Source: a virus. Taken from it: a DNA stretch of 64,000 nt. The stretch is from positions 1 to 64,000 of IMG/VR virus record IMGVR_UViG_3300038427_000656, one strand, 5' to 3'. A program made the position numbers and the translations under genes. Shown here piece by piece: positions 25,571-34,301 of this stretch (its first letter is position 1; every line of letters starts with the position of its first letter). The notes beneath the pieces are model-generated. The model was not told the origin of the DNA and did not search any database. It saw nothing but the letters and a program-made list of their open reading frames with translations.

Positions 25571-27787
25571 TTATGGACTGGTTTCAATTATTTTAGTACT
25601 ACCTGACCAATAAATTTTTCTCCCTGCTAATGAATCATATTCAGAAACCAATGACCTTTTTGTAGAAATGTGTAATGTATCCAGTCTATTAGATGAATTA
25701 TCTAAAGTTAAATACAAATATGTATTATCATAAGTAATATCAACAATCGGGTCAAAAACAATAGCACCATCAGCTCTAACCGATAACACTCTACTTTGGC
25801 TTATAGCAGAACCACCGGGTCTTGCTGGTAAGTTTGGTACAAACAAACTTCCTGTAACAACTAAATTTTGATAACCCCCTCCCCCCGGTATATATGGTAT
25901 CAATGTGCTACCTGATGGGTCAAAACTTTGCAATGTCTCCAAATCTGAATAAACTAAACTATTATTGATATCAAATAGTTCAGCTTTAATATCAAAGCAT
26001 TCATTAGCTACAGAAATAGGCCAAGGAATCTGTGTAACAAACACATCAGGTGAAAATCCATCATCACCATAAACCCTAAATGAAATATTTTTAATATATG
26101 ATTGGCAAAGTCTTGGTACAATCACCAATGTCCCAAATAAATCATTTTGAGGTGTATAAAAAGCAATTACATTGTCAAAATTGACTTGTGAAGAAGTAAT
26201 ATTAGCCACTAAATTGGCAATATTGATACCAAAAGTATTATTATAAGTAGGTTCTTGTTGAGCTGTAGGAATTGAACTGGTAAAATAAAATGATAATCCA
26301 GCCGTTGTTTCTGATGGGTTTTTTATTACAACTGCAGAAACTTCTATAATATATTGAACATTAGCTTTTAGAGCTATAAAATTTGAATCATAAGAAGACC
26401 CCGATTCCTCCAAAAACTGATTCATATCAAAGGGAACATAAATAGCATTTTTATCCGTTGTTACAGAATCACTTTTAACCATGAAATAATCGCTCCCTGA
26501 CAAACTGGTATATGATGGAGAAGATATAAACATAGAATCAATAGCAAAACTTGGAGAATGAATCAATGATATATTATTGGAACTCGTAAACCAATAACGA
26601 GCTATATGTTCATCATTATAAAATTTACCCAATAAATCATAAAACGCATTTTGAGTTATATCATCTTCTAGTAATTCATTTGCAATAATAGGTTCATCTG
26701 CAACTATTGAAAAGTCCGCAGTAGATAATAAACTTTTTCTATACACTTTATGACGAGCCACATAACCTGAAAATGTCCTAATATTTCTATAAGTTATATC
26801 AGCATATGATTGCTGAACAATGTATGGAATTCCACCTATAATTGTTGTTTGATAACTGGATGTAGCATTATTATATGCTATAAATGGATATTGAATTGAA
26901 AAGTTTGCATTTACTATATTAGTTATCGTACTATTACCATATTGGTCACTATAATAATAAGGTGTAGAAATTTGGATGGTGCTATTGTTTATAACACTGG
27001 TAATAGTGTAAGATGCTGTAGCAGAAACGGGAATATTAGTTTGAGATAACGGTGATTGTATAGTATTGATATTGAGATTGATGGTAGCACCCACCATTTG
27101 CGAATTAAAAGCATTCGGGTCAGGAGTAGTATCCGTAACAATAGGAGATAACAATGTCAATCTATAATCTATATTCGTATTGCGTTTATTAATTGTAGAT
27201 AAATTAGTATCTTTTGGAGGACTTATTGCTAAACCCTGAACTGTTCCTGTAAACAGTTCATTACTCACCAACCCCGTAGATATACTAGAATTTAAAACAG
27301 GAACTTCAGCAGACGCAACTTCTAACACAGGTGTTCGATAAAATCTTACTCTTGAAATATTTTTTAAAGTTTTATTGATGGTAATATTTTGTATCCATTT
27401 TACCGTTCTTCCATCAATTAATGTTCCATATAAAATTATTTTACCAACACCATCTGATGTATCACCGAAAACATATATAGAAAAAATATAGGATGTTCCT
27501 TCCTTATAAGCATAAGTTATAGAAGAAACATTAGAAGATTGTGCCAATTCAATATGAAGGGCATTGCCTTGAGAATCCAAACATTCTATAAGAATTTGAC
27601 TACCGGATTTAAGATAAGTAGATCCATTAAAAGAAAAAGAATTTTTACCAGCGGTAAATTGTGGATTAAATTCAGAAATAACAAAAAACTGTGAAAGATA
27701 TTGTGTATCAATCACATCTGCCTGCATTGTATATAGACCATAATCCGTTCCCCCAACCCCAAAACTATTTAACAAATTTAATGCCAT
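25571..27787 (-). CDS. Virion structural protein, unknown position
   Basis: 738 aa from ATG 27787; an in-frame ATG at 27805 exactly abuts the previous stop and is also possible. Beta-rich throughout with many Ser/Thr/Asn/Tyr residues, e.g. KNSFSFNGSTYLKSGSQIL, then YIFSIYVFGDTSDGVGKIIL near the N-terminus and ARPGGSAISQSRVLSVRADG near the C-terminus, ending in a short beta segment RKIYWSGSTKIIETSP. Composition matches the baseplate/fibre proteins of the window. Likely a tail or neck component; no family named. Confidence 0.75.
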   Translation of the reverse strand: MALNLLNSFGVGGTDYGLYTMQADVIDTQYLSQFFVISEFNPQFTAGKNSFSFNGSTYLKSGSQILIECLDSQGNALHIELAQSSNVSSITYAYKEGTSYIFSIYVFGDTSDGVGKIILYGTLIDGRTVKWIQNITINKTLKNISRVRFYRTPVLEVASAEVPVLNSSISTGLVSNELFTGTVQGLAISPPKDTNLSTINKRNTNIDYRLTLLSPIVTDTTPDPNAFNSQMVGATINLNINTIQSPLSQTNIPVSATASYTITSVINNSTIQISTPYYYSDQYGNSTITNIVNANFSIQYPFIAYNNATSSYQTTIIGGIPYIVQQSYADITYRNIRTFSGYVARHKVYRKSLLSTADFSIVADEPIIANELLEDDITQNAFYDLLGKFYNDEHIARYWFTSSNNISLIHSPSFAIDSMFISSPSYTSLSGSDYFMVKSDSVTTDKNAIYVPFDMNQFLEESGSSYDSNFIALKANVQYIIEVSAVVIKNPSETTAGLSFYFTSSIPTAQQEPTYNNTFGINIANLVANITSSQVNFDNVIAFYTPQNDLFGTLVIVPRLCQSYIKNISFRVYGDDGFSPDVFVTQIPWPISVANECFDIKAELFDINNSLVYSDLETLQSFDPSGSTLIPYIPGGGGYQNLVVTGSLFVPNLPARPGGSAISQSRVLSVRADGAIVFDPIVDITYDNTYLYLTLDNSSNRLDTLHISTKRSLVSEYDSLAGRKIYWSGSTKIIETSP

Positions 27788-27790
27788 GCC

Positions 27791-27798
27791 TATAAATA
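27791..27798 (-). promoter_or_regulatory. CTATTTATAG element before structural gene
   Basis: Coding-strand TATTTATA 3-11 bases before the ATG at 27787, inside a 10-bp near-palindrome CTATTTATAG seen also at 54033 and 60584. Confidence 0.4.
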
Positions 27799-27804
27799 GG
27801 CTCA

Positions 27805-30800
27805 TTAAATGAAATTGACTTTAGAAAACCCCTTATCTTTAATTATTTCAATGTGTTTATCCACTATATCACGAAGAGATTCTAAATGCGAAACTATTAT
27901 GATAAAATCAAAATTAGTCTTCAAATAAGAAAATAACGTTTGCATTGAGGCCAAATTCTCTGCATCCAATACCCCAAAACCTTCATCTATAATAAGAAAA
28001 TTGGGTCTTGGTAAATTTGAAATATTTATCAAAGCTATGCGGATGGCTAAAGATAAAGCAAATTTTTCAAACCCACTAGTTAAACTCATCAACCATTTTT
28101 TGTCATTATAAACAATATAGGGAACTACATTTTTGCCATCAGTTTCAAATATCGATGTAAAATCAGTAACTTGACTCAAAATATTATTAACTTCATTTTG
28201 AATTTCTGGAACGGTGGCTGTGATTACACCGAACGGAATTCCATCTCTACTGACAGCTTGACAATACACTTCATAAAGTTTATATTTTTGTTCTACAATT
28301 TTAATTTGGTCAATTTTACGATTGATTTCTGAAATTTGATTCTTACATACAGAAATTTTACTATTGATATCCATGACACTTTTATTTTTTTCTTTGTAAG
28401 AATATTCTGTTTCTTCTAAAACTCGTTTGTAATCATTGATTTGTTTGTTAATTTTTTCATTAATCAATATTGATTCACTACTTTTATTGTATAATTCTAT
28501 ATTTTTTTCATGAAGCTTAACTTCTTCTTCAATTTTTGCCAAAGATTGATGTAATAAATTAAGTTGATTAGTAAATTGTAACTTTGTATCTTTTAAGTCA
28601 TTTCGTTTTTTGAGAAGGCCCATATGTTTTAGATTAGCTCCATGAGCCCATGAAGATTCACCAATTTGTACATCAATAAGTTCATTTTCCTTTTTTAAAT
28701 TGGTTGCATCTTCTTTAAGTTTAACAATTCGTTTTTTAGCTTCTTCAGCTTCGGTTGCTACTTTACCTGCATTTTTAACACAGTATGAGCAAGCAGAGTC
28801 ATATTCAAGCATTTCAGCATTTTTACAAATTTGAATGTCATGTTCATAATTCAATTTTATTCTTGCTCGTGCGTTCTCAACGTCTTGTCTTCTAGCTACA
28901 AGTTTTTGATAAGTTACATACACGATATCTATCTTTTTTAATTCCAATATCTTTATTTCATTTTCAACTGTTATCAGTTGTCCCGACAACTTTTCCACTT
29001 TCTTTTCAACACCGACAATGTCCGATTTTTTAATGGTTATATTCAATTTAGCTTTATCCAAATGGGACTGACTTGCTGACAAAAGAGGTATTTCATAATC
29101 AATTTTAATCAATTTTCGGGTTTCGTCTAAAATATTCTGTTGAATTCTTTCCTTAATCTTTCCAAGTTCAGCCAATACTTCAGTTTCATCATGATATAAA
29201 CCTTCAGCCTGTCCAAGAAGATTGGTATAATTCACCAATTTTTGCGTATAATCATCATTTCTATAGGCTTTGAGAGTTACAATTTGTTCTTTTAGCTTTT
29301 GATTAGCTTCTGTGTAAAGTCTATCAAATATTGTTAATCCCATAAACTGAGCAAACAAATCTTTGCGGTCTGTATCACCCATATCAATAATGGAAGCATT
29401 GTTTTTACCACTCTGAACACTCAAGGAAGTTAATACAAAATCATCATAAGACCCCAAATATTCTCTAATAATTTCATTTGTATCTTTTCTTTGTTCACCA
29501 TTCAAATCCACTTCTTGGCCATTTTTAATTTTCCAAAAACGAACATCAACTTTGACTTTATCTTTTTTATCAGTTTTACCTTCTCGTTTAATGAAGTATC
29601 TTTTACCGTCAATTTCAAATTCAAATTTACAATTAAAACTGGTTTTATGAACATTCATTATGTTGGCTGCTTTAAATTCTCTTTCACATTTATCAAATAA
29701 ACAAAATGTCATTGCAGAAAATATACTGGACTTTCCAGAAGTATTTGCTGCAAATAAACCTACAAGGTCCCTCATTTTTGTAAAATCAATAATATTCTTT
29801 TCACCGTAAGAAAACATGTTTTCCCATTCAAATTTGATTGGAATCCAACGAATATTTCTGGCAAAATCATCTTTCTTTACCAAATCATTCATTTCATCAT
29901 TTATCTTGATGATTCCATCAATAAAGGATTGGTCGATAATTTTAAGTTTAGTTTTCAGAAATTCTTTTAGAAGGTCAACTTGATAGTTTTTATCGTTAAT
30001 ATTACCCAAAATCACATTGCCATTAGCTGTTGAAATCTTCGCTAAAGAAATTCCTGAATCCAACTTTTGATAACATGATTCAACAACTTCCGTCAGTTGC
30101 CTAACGTGAGTCAGAGCTTCCTTGACTTCGGTAGGCATTGTATTTTTTAGCTGAAAACGAACTCTAGCCTTCTTAGGAAGGTTATTCAAAGAGGTAGAAA
30201 TGACGCCATTATTAAGAAGAACACTTAAAAACCCATAATCATTTGGAATGTCTGAATGAATATAATCTCTTTGCCCTAAATTCCAAAACGAATAACCGTG
30301 GCCCTTTATGGGTTCATCGTGTTTTTGTTGAATAAGTGACCCCACATATCTTATAGCAGGTTTGGATTCTTCTTCGTCATATATTTGAAGAGTTTGTTCT
30401 TTGTGAATATCACCCAATAAAACGATATCATGACCATCAAATGTATGAGTAGTAATTAAAGGATTGGTTAGAGTGAACCCAAGGTCTGTTTTAGCTCCAT
30501 CAACTTGTCCGTGATATGTAACAATGAAATATTCATATTGGTTTTTATAAATATCAGGTATATACCGTTTCTCCATGTATTTGTCAGGTGAATCGAATAC
30601 ACTATAGTTATTTATACAAATATTACCTAATCCATAAAGACCTGATTTCTTGAGATAGAAAAGAGATGGATGATTTAATGCATCCACAATAGGAGTTAAA
30701 CTATCCATTCTATTGCGATTTGTCAGATTTGTATCATGATTACCTGCAACAAGAACAGTAGGTCGTAGTGAGGCCAACTCAAACAAAAAATCAGCAGCTA

Positions 30801-31014
30801 AATCCACACATTCAGGACTCAAATCAATTTTACTATTAACTACATCACCAATAACAAAGATTGCAGTTGTTAATGGCGTTTTTAATATTTTATCAAACAG
30901 TCTTGAAAATACTTCTTTATATTCTTCATGTCTTTTTGTGAGCCGAATATGAATGTCCGATAAATGAACTATATGGCTGAATTTTTTATTTGTTATTAAG
31001 TGCTTGATTGCCAT
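27805..31014 (-). CDS. Fused Mre11-Rad50 (SbcD-SbcC, T4 gp47-gp46) recombination nuclease
   Basis: 1069 aa in one frame. Residues 1-~330 are a calcineurin-type phosphoesterase: HLSDIHI, IGDVVNS, AGNHDTN and LLGDIHKEQ give the metal-binding motifs of Mre11/gp47. From ~390 a Rad50/gp46 ATPase follows: P-loop AANTSGKSS near 425, long coiled coils, a zinc hook CSYC near 740, then signature TSGFEKFALSLAIR, Walker B FLIIDEGFG near 1008 and VSHLE. The two halves are separate genes in T4, E. coli and most phages. Processes DNA ends for recombination-dependent replication. Overlaps the HExxH gene by 29 bases. Confidence 0.95.
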   Translation of the reverse strand: MAIKHLITNKKFSHIVHLSDIHIRLTKRHEEYKEVFSRLFDKILKTPLTTAIFVIGDVVNSKIDLSPECVDLAADFLFELASLRPTVLVAGNHDTNLTNRNRMDSLTPIVDALNHPSLFYLKKSGLYGLGNICINNYSVFDSPDKYMEKRYIPDIYKNQYEYFIVTYHGQVDGAKTDLGFTLTNPLITTHTFDGHDIVLLGDIHKEQTLQIYDEEESKPAIRYVGSLIQQKHDEPIKGHGYSFWNLGQRDYIHSDIPNDYGFLSVLLNNGVISTSLNNLPKKARVRFQLKNTMPTEVKEALTHVRQLTEVVESCYQKLDSGISLAKISTANGNVILGNINDKNYQVDLLKEFLKTKLKIIDQSFIDGIIKINDEMNDLVKKDDFARNIRWIPIKFEWENMFSYGEKNIIDFTKMRDLVGLFAANTSGKSSIFSAMTFCLFDKCEREFKAANIMNVHKTSFNCKFEFEIDGKRYFIKREGKTDKKDKVKVDVRFWKIKNGQEVDLNGEQRKDTNEIIREYLGSYDDFVLTSLSVQSGKNNASIIDMGDTDRKDLFAQFMGLTIFDRLYTEANQKLKEQIVTLKAYRNDDYTQKLVNYTNLLGQAEGLYHDETEVLAELGKIKERIQQNILDETRKLIKIDYEIPLLSASQSHLDKAKLNITIKKSDIVGVEKKVEKLSGQLITVENEIKILELKKIDIVYVTYQKLVARRQDVENARARIKLNYEHDIQICKNAEMLEYDSACSYCVKNAGKVATEAEEAKKRIVKLKEDATNLKKENELIDVQIGESSWAHGANLKHMGLLKKRNDLKDTKLQFTNQLNLLHQSLAKIEEEVKLHEKNIELYNKSSESILINEKINKQINDYKRVLEETEYSYKEKNKSVMDINSKISVCKNQISEINRKIDQIKIVEQKYKLYEVYCQAVSRDGIPFGVITATVPEIQNEVNNILSQVTDFTSIFETDGKNVVPYIVYNDKKWLMSLTSGFEKFALSLAIRIALINISNLPRPNFLIIDEGFGVLDAENLASMQTLFSYLKTNFDFIIIVSHLESLRDIVDKHIEIIKDKGFSKVNFI

Positions 31015-31489
31015 AAGTTATAATAGGTTTTACTCTTAAATCCTTTATTAAATCGTAAAATAATTCTTCCCAAGGTTCATAGTTGCTAAGAAACCCTGCA
31101 TGAATATATGAGAATCGAAGAGCATCTAATTCAGTTTTTGATGTGGTAAAATACAATCTTGCTATATCATTATAATTTTCTTTTGTTATTTGGGTAGCTT
31201 TACATTTTGGCGTTTCTTTTTCTATACCTTTGAAGTATTGCCAATGGTGACGCCATTCATGTGCAATAATATTTTTCTGTACTTTATTGTCATATTTACT
31301 GCTAACAACAATTGCACCATATTTTAGAGAATGGGGCTTTCCATCAATATCATATATTTCATTCTTCGGGGATGGATTGTAATAACTACCAGCTCTACCA
31401 CTAGTAAATGGAAAAAACAACACTTCTGGGAAAGGGATGGTTTTATCTACCTTTCTACGAATCCAATTTAGTTCTAAACTTTTCATCAT
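30986..31489 (-). CDS. HExxH zinc metallopeptidase-like protein
   Basis: 167 aa. Residues 74-84 read IIAHEWRHHWQ, an HExxH zinc motif (His77, Glu78, His81). The surroundings (GAIVVSSKYDN before it, an acidic helix after it) fit a small zincin fold. A third zinc ligand could be Glu in KTELDALRF. The start ATG overlaps the stop of the small gene upstream (ATGA). Target unknown; it lies among replication genes. Confidence 0.78.
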   Translation of the reverse strand: MMKSLELNWIRRKVDKTIPFPEVLFFPFTSGRAGSYYNPSPKNEIYDIDGKPHSLKYGAIVVSSKYDNKVQKNIIAHEWRHHWQYFKGIEKETPKCKATQITKENYNDIARLYFTTSKTELDALRFSYIHAGFLSNYEPWEELFYDLIKDLRVKPIITYGNQALNNK

Positions 31490-31692
31490 TTCAATGATTT
31501 TATTGTAAGAAGAGCAATTCTAAGCATAAATAAAAGTTGTAATGTTTCTTGTTCTTTTACACTAAATTTATTCATAGCAGACATAATATATTCACTAAAT
31601 TCTTTACACGATTTCCCATTCATTCTCATTTCAATATACGGTTTAACCAAATTGTTATCAATAAATTTTATAACATTTTCTATAATCTTTAT
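31486..31692 (-). CDS. 68-aa protein with apparent ATA start
   Basis: A coding-like frame between primase and the HExxH gene reads KIIENVIKFIDNNLVKPYIE and ends ALLTIKSLK, with its TGA overlapping the next ATG (ATGA). At its 5' end the codon in the expected place is ATA (31692-31690), overlapping the primase TAA stop; a G there would restore a classic ATGA overlap. ATT at 31686 or TTG/ATG further inside are other possible starts. Either a non-standard start, a start-loss mutation or a sequence error. Helical, no family recognised. Confidence 0.6.
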   Translation of the reverse strand: MKIIENVIKFIDNNLVKPYIEMRMNGKSCKEFSEYIMSAMNKFSVKEQETLQLLFMLRIALLTIKSLK

Positions 31693-32621
31693 CTATCAAG
31701 TCTTGCTTTAATTATGTCCGAAAAATCAAAAGCTTTTGACTTCTCAATCAATTCATTTACTGCTTCAAATCCAAGAATAGATGGGTCTTTTTCTCCCAAT
31801 CTGATTAAATGAATATCAATTTGATTAACTTGTAAATCCTCAATTCTGTCAAAAATATCCACTGCTTGTTTTAATGCATCATTATCCAAAACAATATTAA
31901 CCCTCTTAACTTTATTAGATACAACTGCCAGTTTTAAGGAAAATGGTAATGTAGTTCCGAACAGAGGTATTGCATTATTTCTAACTGACATTGCATCAAA
32001 CGTGCCTTCCACTAATGTTATGGGTTCATGCCAATTCACAAATAACTCAAATCCAATAATATCTTTGGACCAAGGTGGTAACATATATTTATACCAATTT
32101 CCTTCATGGTAAGCTCTAGCTGCAAAAAAGTTTACATTACCATCTTTATCATAGGATGGAACTAGAATTCTTTGTTTATAGATACCCTCTTCACAATAAC
32201 CAATATTATAACGAAGAATATCATCCATTGTAACTCTTCTATCTCCAAGATATTCTATAGCATGTCCATAATCAAACGATTTTGATGGTTTCCAAAGAGG
32301 TATAAATTCGTTTGGTAAAGATAAATTTTTTGGTCGCTCTACTTCTGTTATAATTCGCTTCCACGATTTCCCTACAATTTTATACAATTCATCAAAATAA
32401 GCTTCTTTGACTTTAAGTTTATAAAAAAGCGAACTAATGGACCTGCCACAAGAGTTACAAACCCAACAATGCCATTCTTGAGTTCTAACATTGACTTCCA
32501 ATTTTCTTTTATAGTGTGAACAAAATGGACAGAAATAAACTGCTTCTTCACCCTTCCGGATATAAGAAATTTGGTTCAATACCTTATCAAGAAGAGAAAA
32601 TAATTGTGATTCCTTTAGCAT
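31689..32621 (-). CDS. DnaG-type DNA primase
   Basis: 310 aa, similar to T4 gp61 (342 aa). N-terminal zinc finger: CPFC at 31-34 and CWVCNSCG at 52-59. TOPRIM part: PITLVEGTFDAMSV near residue 200 (catalytic Glu) and NIVLDNDALKQ near 245 (the acidic D-x-D). Makes RNA primers on the lagging strand. No helicase domain is attached, so a separate helicase is expected elsewhere in the genome. Confidence 0.9.
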   Translation of the reverse strand: MLKESQLFSLLDKVLNQISYIRKGEEAVYFCPFCSHYKRKLEVNVRTQEWHCWVCNSCGRSISSLFYKLKVKEAYFDELYKIVGKSWKRIITEVERPKNLSLPNEFIPLWKPSKSFDYGHAIEYLGDRRVTMDDILRYNIGYCEEGIYKQRILVPSYDKDGNVNFFAARAYHEGNWYKYMLPPWSKDIIGFELFVNWHEPITLVEGTFDAMSVRNNAIPLFGTTLPFSLKLAVVSNKVKRVNIVLDNDALKQAVDIFDRIEDLQVNQIDIHLIRLGEKDPSILGFEAVNELIEKSKAFDFSDIIKARLDR

Positions 32622-32663
32622 CTAAGAAATGCTAAATTATAAAAAGTTGAGAGTCAAATATTT

Positions 32664-33410
32664 TTAATAACTAAACACTACTAAACTTCCAGAAACAAAA
32701 TCAGCTATAGCATTTGAAGCGGTAAGTAAAACTGTTGACATTGTAAATCCTTCCGGATTCATATTAAAAGGAACTCCAAACGAAGCAGTTACAGATGAAG
32801 AACTACTACCACTCCATCCATTAAAGATTGCTGCATAATAAATACTTGCTGCTGGATTGTTAAAACCAATACAATACATTCCAGTACTTGAACGAGAAAG
32901 ATAGCAATTATATGATTTGCTTATCGCAGATGAAGTTAAAGAAGTTACCATACTTGCCCAAGCAAAAGCACCTTGAGATGCTGTGATTGCATTATTTGCC
33001 CAACTAGAAGTCCCAACGCATGAACCTGTAAATGACCCCATAAATGAGCCTGTTGATGAACCACTCAAATAACTTGAAGAAATAGCATTAATTACCCACG
33101 AAGCAGTTCCATAAAATGAACCAGTATATGACCCTGTAAATGAACCAGTAGCAGAACCACTTAAATAACTTGCGCTAATAGACTGAGTAGCAAATGAAGA
33201 AGTAATTGACATTACTGATATAAAATCAAATGAAGAAGTAATGGTATAACTAGAACTAATTGCATTACTTGCAGTTAAATTTATACTTTGAGTCAATACA
33301 TTTCCCGAACCATCCGTAAAAGACGAAGATTCTGTAACATACTCAACGAGTTGGGTCCATGTTTGCCAAGGTTGTTTGCCTGCTAAAGTGTATTTGTCGT
33401 AATTTGGCAT
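32664..33410 (-). CDS. Tail-fibre-like protein with S-S-Y-L/S-G-S repeats
   Basis: 248 aa from ATG 33410. N-terminus MPNYDKYTLAGKQPWQTWTQ is probably the attachment part; residues 45-160 consist of repeats such as ASNAISSSYTITSS and SYLSGSATGSFTGSYTGSF, a beta-fibre pattern. A globular end of ~90 residues follows (YCIGFNNPAASIYYAA). Surprisingly placed between the primase and RuvC-like genes. Likely an adhesin or decoration. Confidence 0.75.
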   Translation of the reverse strand: MPNYDKYTLAGKQPWQTWTQLVEYVTESSSFTDGSGNVLTQSINLTASNAISSSYTITSSFDFISVMSITSSFATQSISASYLSGSATGSFTGSYTGSFYGTASWVINAISSSYLSGSSTGSFMGSFTGSCVGTSSWANNAITASQGAFAWASMVTSLTSSAISKSYNCYLSRSSTGMYCIGFNNPAASIYYAAIFNGWSGSSSSSVTASFGVPFNMNPEGFTMSTVLLTASNAIADFVSGSLVVFSY

Positions 33411-33416
33411 ATAGTT

Positions 33417-33424
33417 TATAAATA
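33417..33424 (-). promoter_or_regulatory. TATTTATA element before fibre gene
   Basis: Coding-strand TATTTATA 6-14 bases before the ATG at 33410; overlaps the stop-proximal region of the RuvC-like gene boundary. Confidence 0.4.
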
Positions 33425-33430
33425 TATTGA

Positions 33431-33943
33431 TTAGCCAAATAAAGCACAAACTATAGCATCATACATATCACTATTATGCGCATCCCACTTACCCCGTTTA
33501 TTTAATTTCTCAAACTTGGATATATTAGGTACTATCAAAGGGATTTGTTGTTTAACATAATCTTTGGGTTTGATTCCTTTTATCCTTGCTTTACCAAATA
33601 CTTTTTTTCTCATAGTATTAACATTACAAAGAGCAATTGGAAATTTGAAATATTCAGACAACATATATTCAAACACAGAATTCCATCTTGAAAGAGTAAT
33701 AATAGTTTGTTGAGAAGTAAGGCCACCACCAAATCCTGACAATGCAGCTTCGAGATTAATATGGTCAACTGAAGTGATTAAAGAATGTTTTAACAAAAAA
33801 TCTATAACAAATTTTCCTTTTTCCTTGTTAGTTTCAAATTTTGAAACATTAAGGAAACCAGCATCCATTACTGAACCACTTTGTGCAAATCCCCACCCAA
33901 CTATGGATGTTGATGCATCAAGACCTAAAACAATATTGGACAT
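33431..33943 (-). CDS. RuvC-like Holliday-junction nuclease
   Basis: 170 aa, the size of RuvC. VLGLDASTSIVGWGF gives the first catalytic Asp (D9), INLEAALSG the Glu (E65), and the C-terminal WDAHNSDMYDAIVCAL the last acidic pair, an RNase-H/RuvC arrangement. In phages such enzymes resolve recombination junctions and trim branched DNA before packaging; T4 uses the unrelated gp49 for this. The start has TAGGA upstream. Confidence 0.85.
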   Translation of the reverse strand: MSNIVLGLDASTSIVGWGFAQSGSVMDAGFLNVSKFETNKEKGKFVIDFLLKHSLITSVDHINLEAALSGFGGGLTSQQTIITLSRWNSVFEYMLSEYFKFPIALCNVNTMRKKVFGKARIKGIKPKDYVKQQIPLIVPNISKFEKLNKRGKWDAHNSDMYDAIVCALFG

Positions 33944-33998
33944 AATAAAATCCTATATAACAATAATATATAGGATTTTATAAAACTTTTAATTAAAT

Positions 33999-34271
33999 TT
34001 AACCAATAGCTGAATCGTATTTTTTAGTATCCAATCCCTGAACATATATGGATAATCCATTTCCATCATTTATAAAATCAGAAACTTCCAATTGTTCTTT
34101 GGTTAAAAATCCATTTTTTACTTGAAATTCTGCACCCTGCATACTTGCAAATAATGCATCTACTCCGCTTTCAATAATATCTCTAGCATCAAATGCTCCA
34201 CCAACAGGTTGAGTTTCATATCTCTCTGCTAGGGTTGTTGTTAATGATGGTCTTGTAATTGGTGTTGGCAT
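33999..34271 (-). CDS. 90-aa unknown protein, probably structural
   Basis: Starts MPTPITRPSLTTTLAERYET. A clear GGAG ribosome site lies 13 bases before the ATG. Sequence is mixed and slightly acidic, with no known motif. It follows the large appendage genes directly, so may be a minor baseplate or fibre component. Confidence 0.68.
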   Translation of the reverse strand: MPTPITRPSLTTTLAERYETQPVGGAFDARDIIESGVDALFASMQGAEFQVKNGFLTKEQLEVSDFINDGNGLSIYVQGLDTKKYDSAIG

Positions 34272-34290
34272 ATAATATGTCTCCGTTGTT

Positions 34291-34298
34291 TATAAATA
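34291..34298 (-). promoter_or_regulatory. TATTTATA element before the 90-aa gene
   Basis: Coding-strand TATTTATA 19-27 bases before the ATG at 34271, with a separate GGAG in between; here spacing would fit a short normal leader. Confidence 0.42.
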
Positions 34299-34301
34299 TA
34301 G

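Noticed and set aside
29700-29770. Rad50 half considered defective because the first Gly of the P-loop is Ala (AANTSGKSS)
   Set aside because: The GKS core, zinc hook, signature and Walker B are all intact, and variation at that first position is tolerated in related ATPases.
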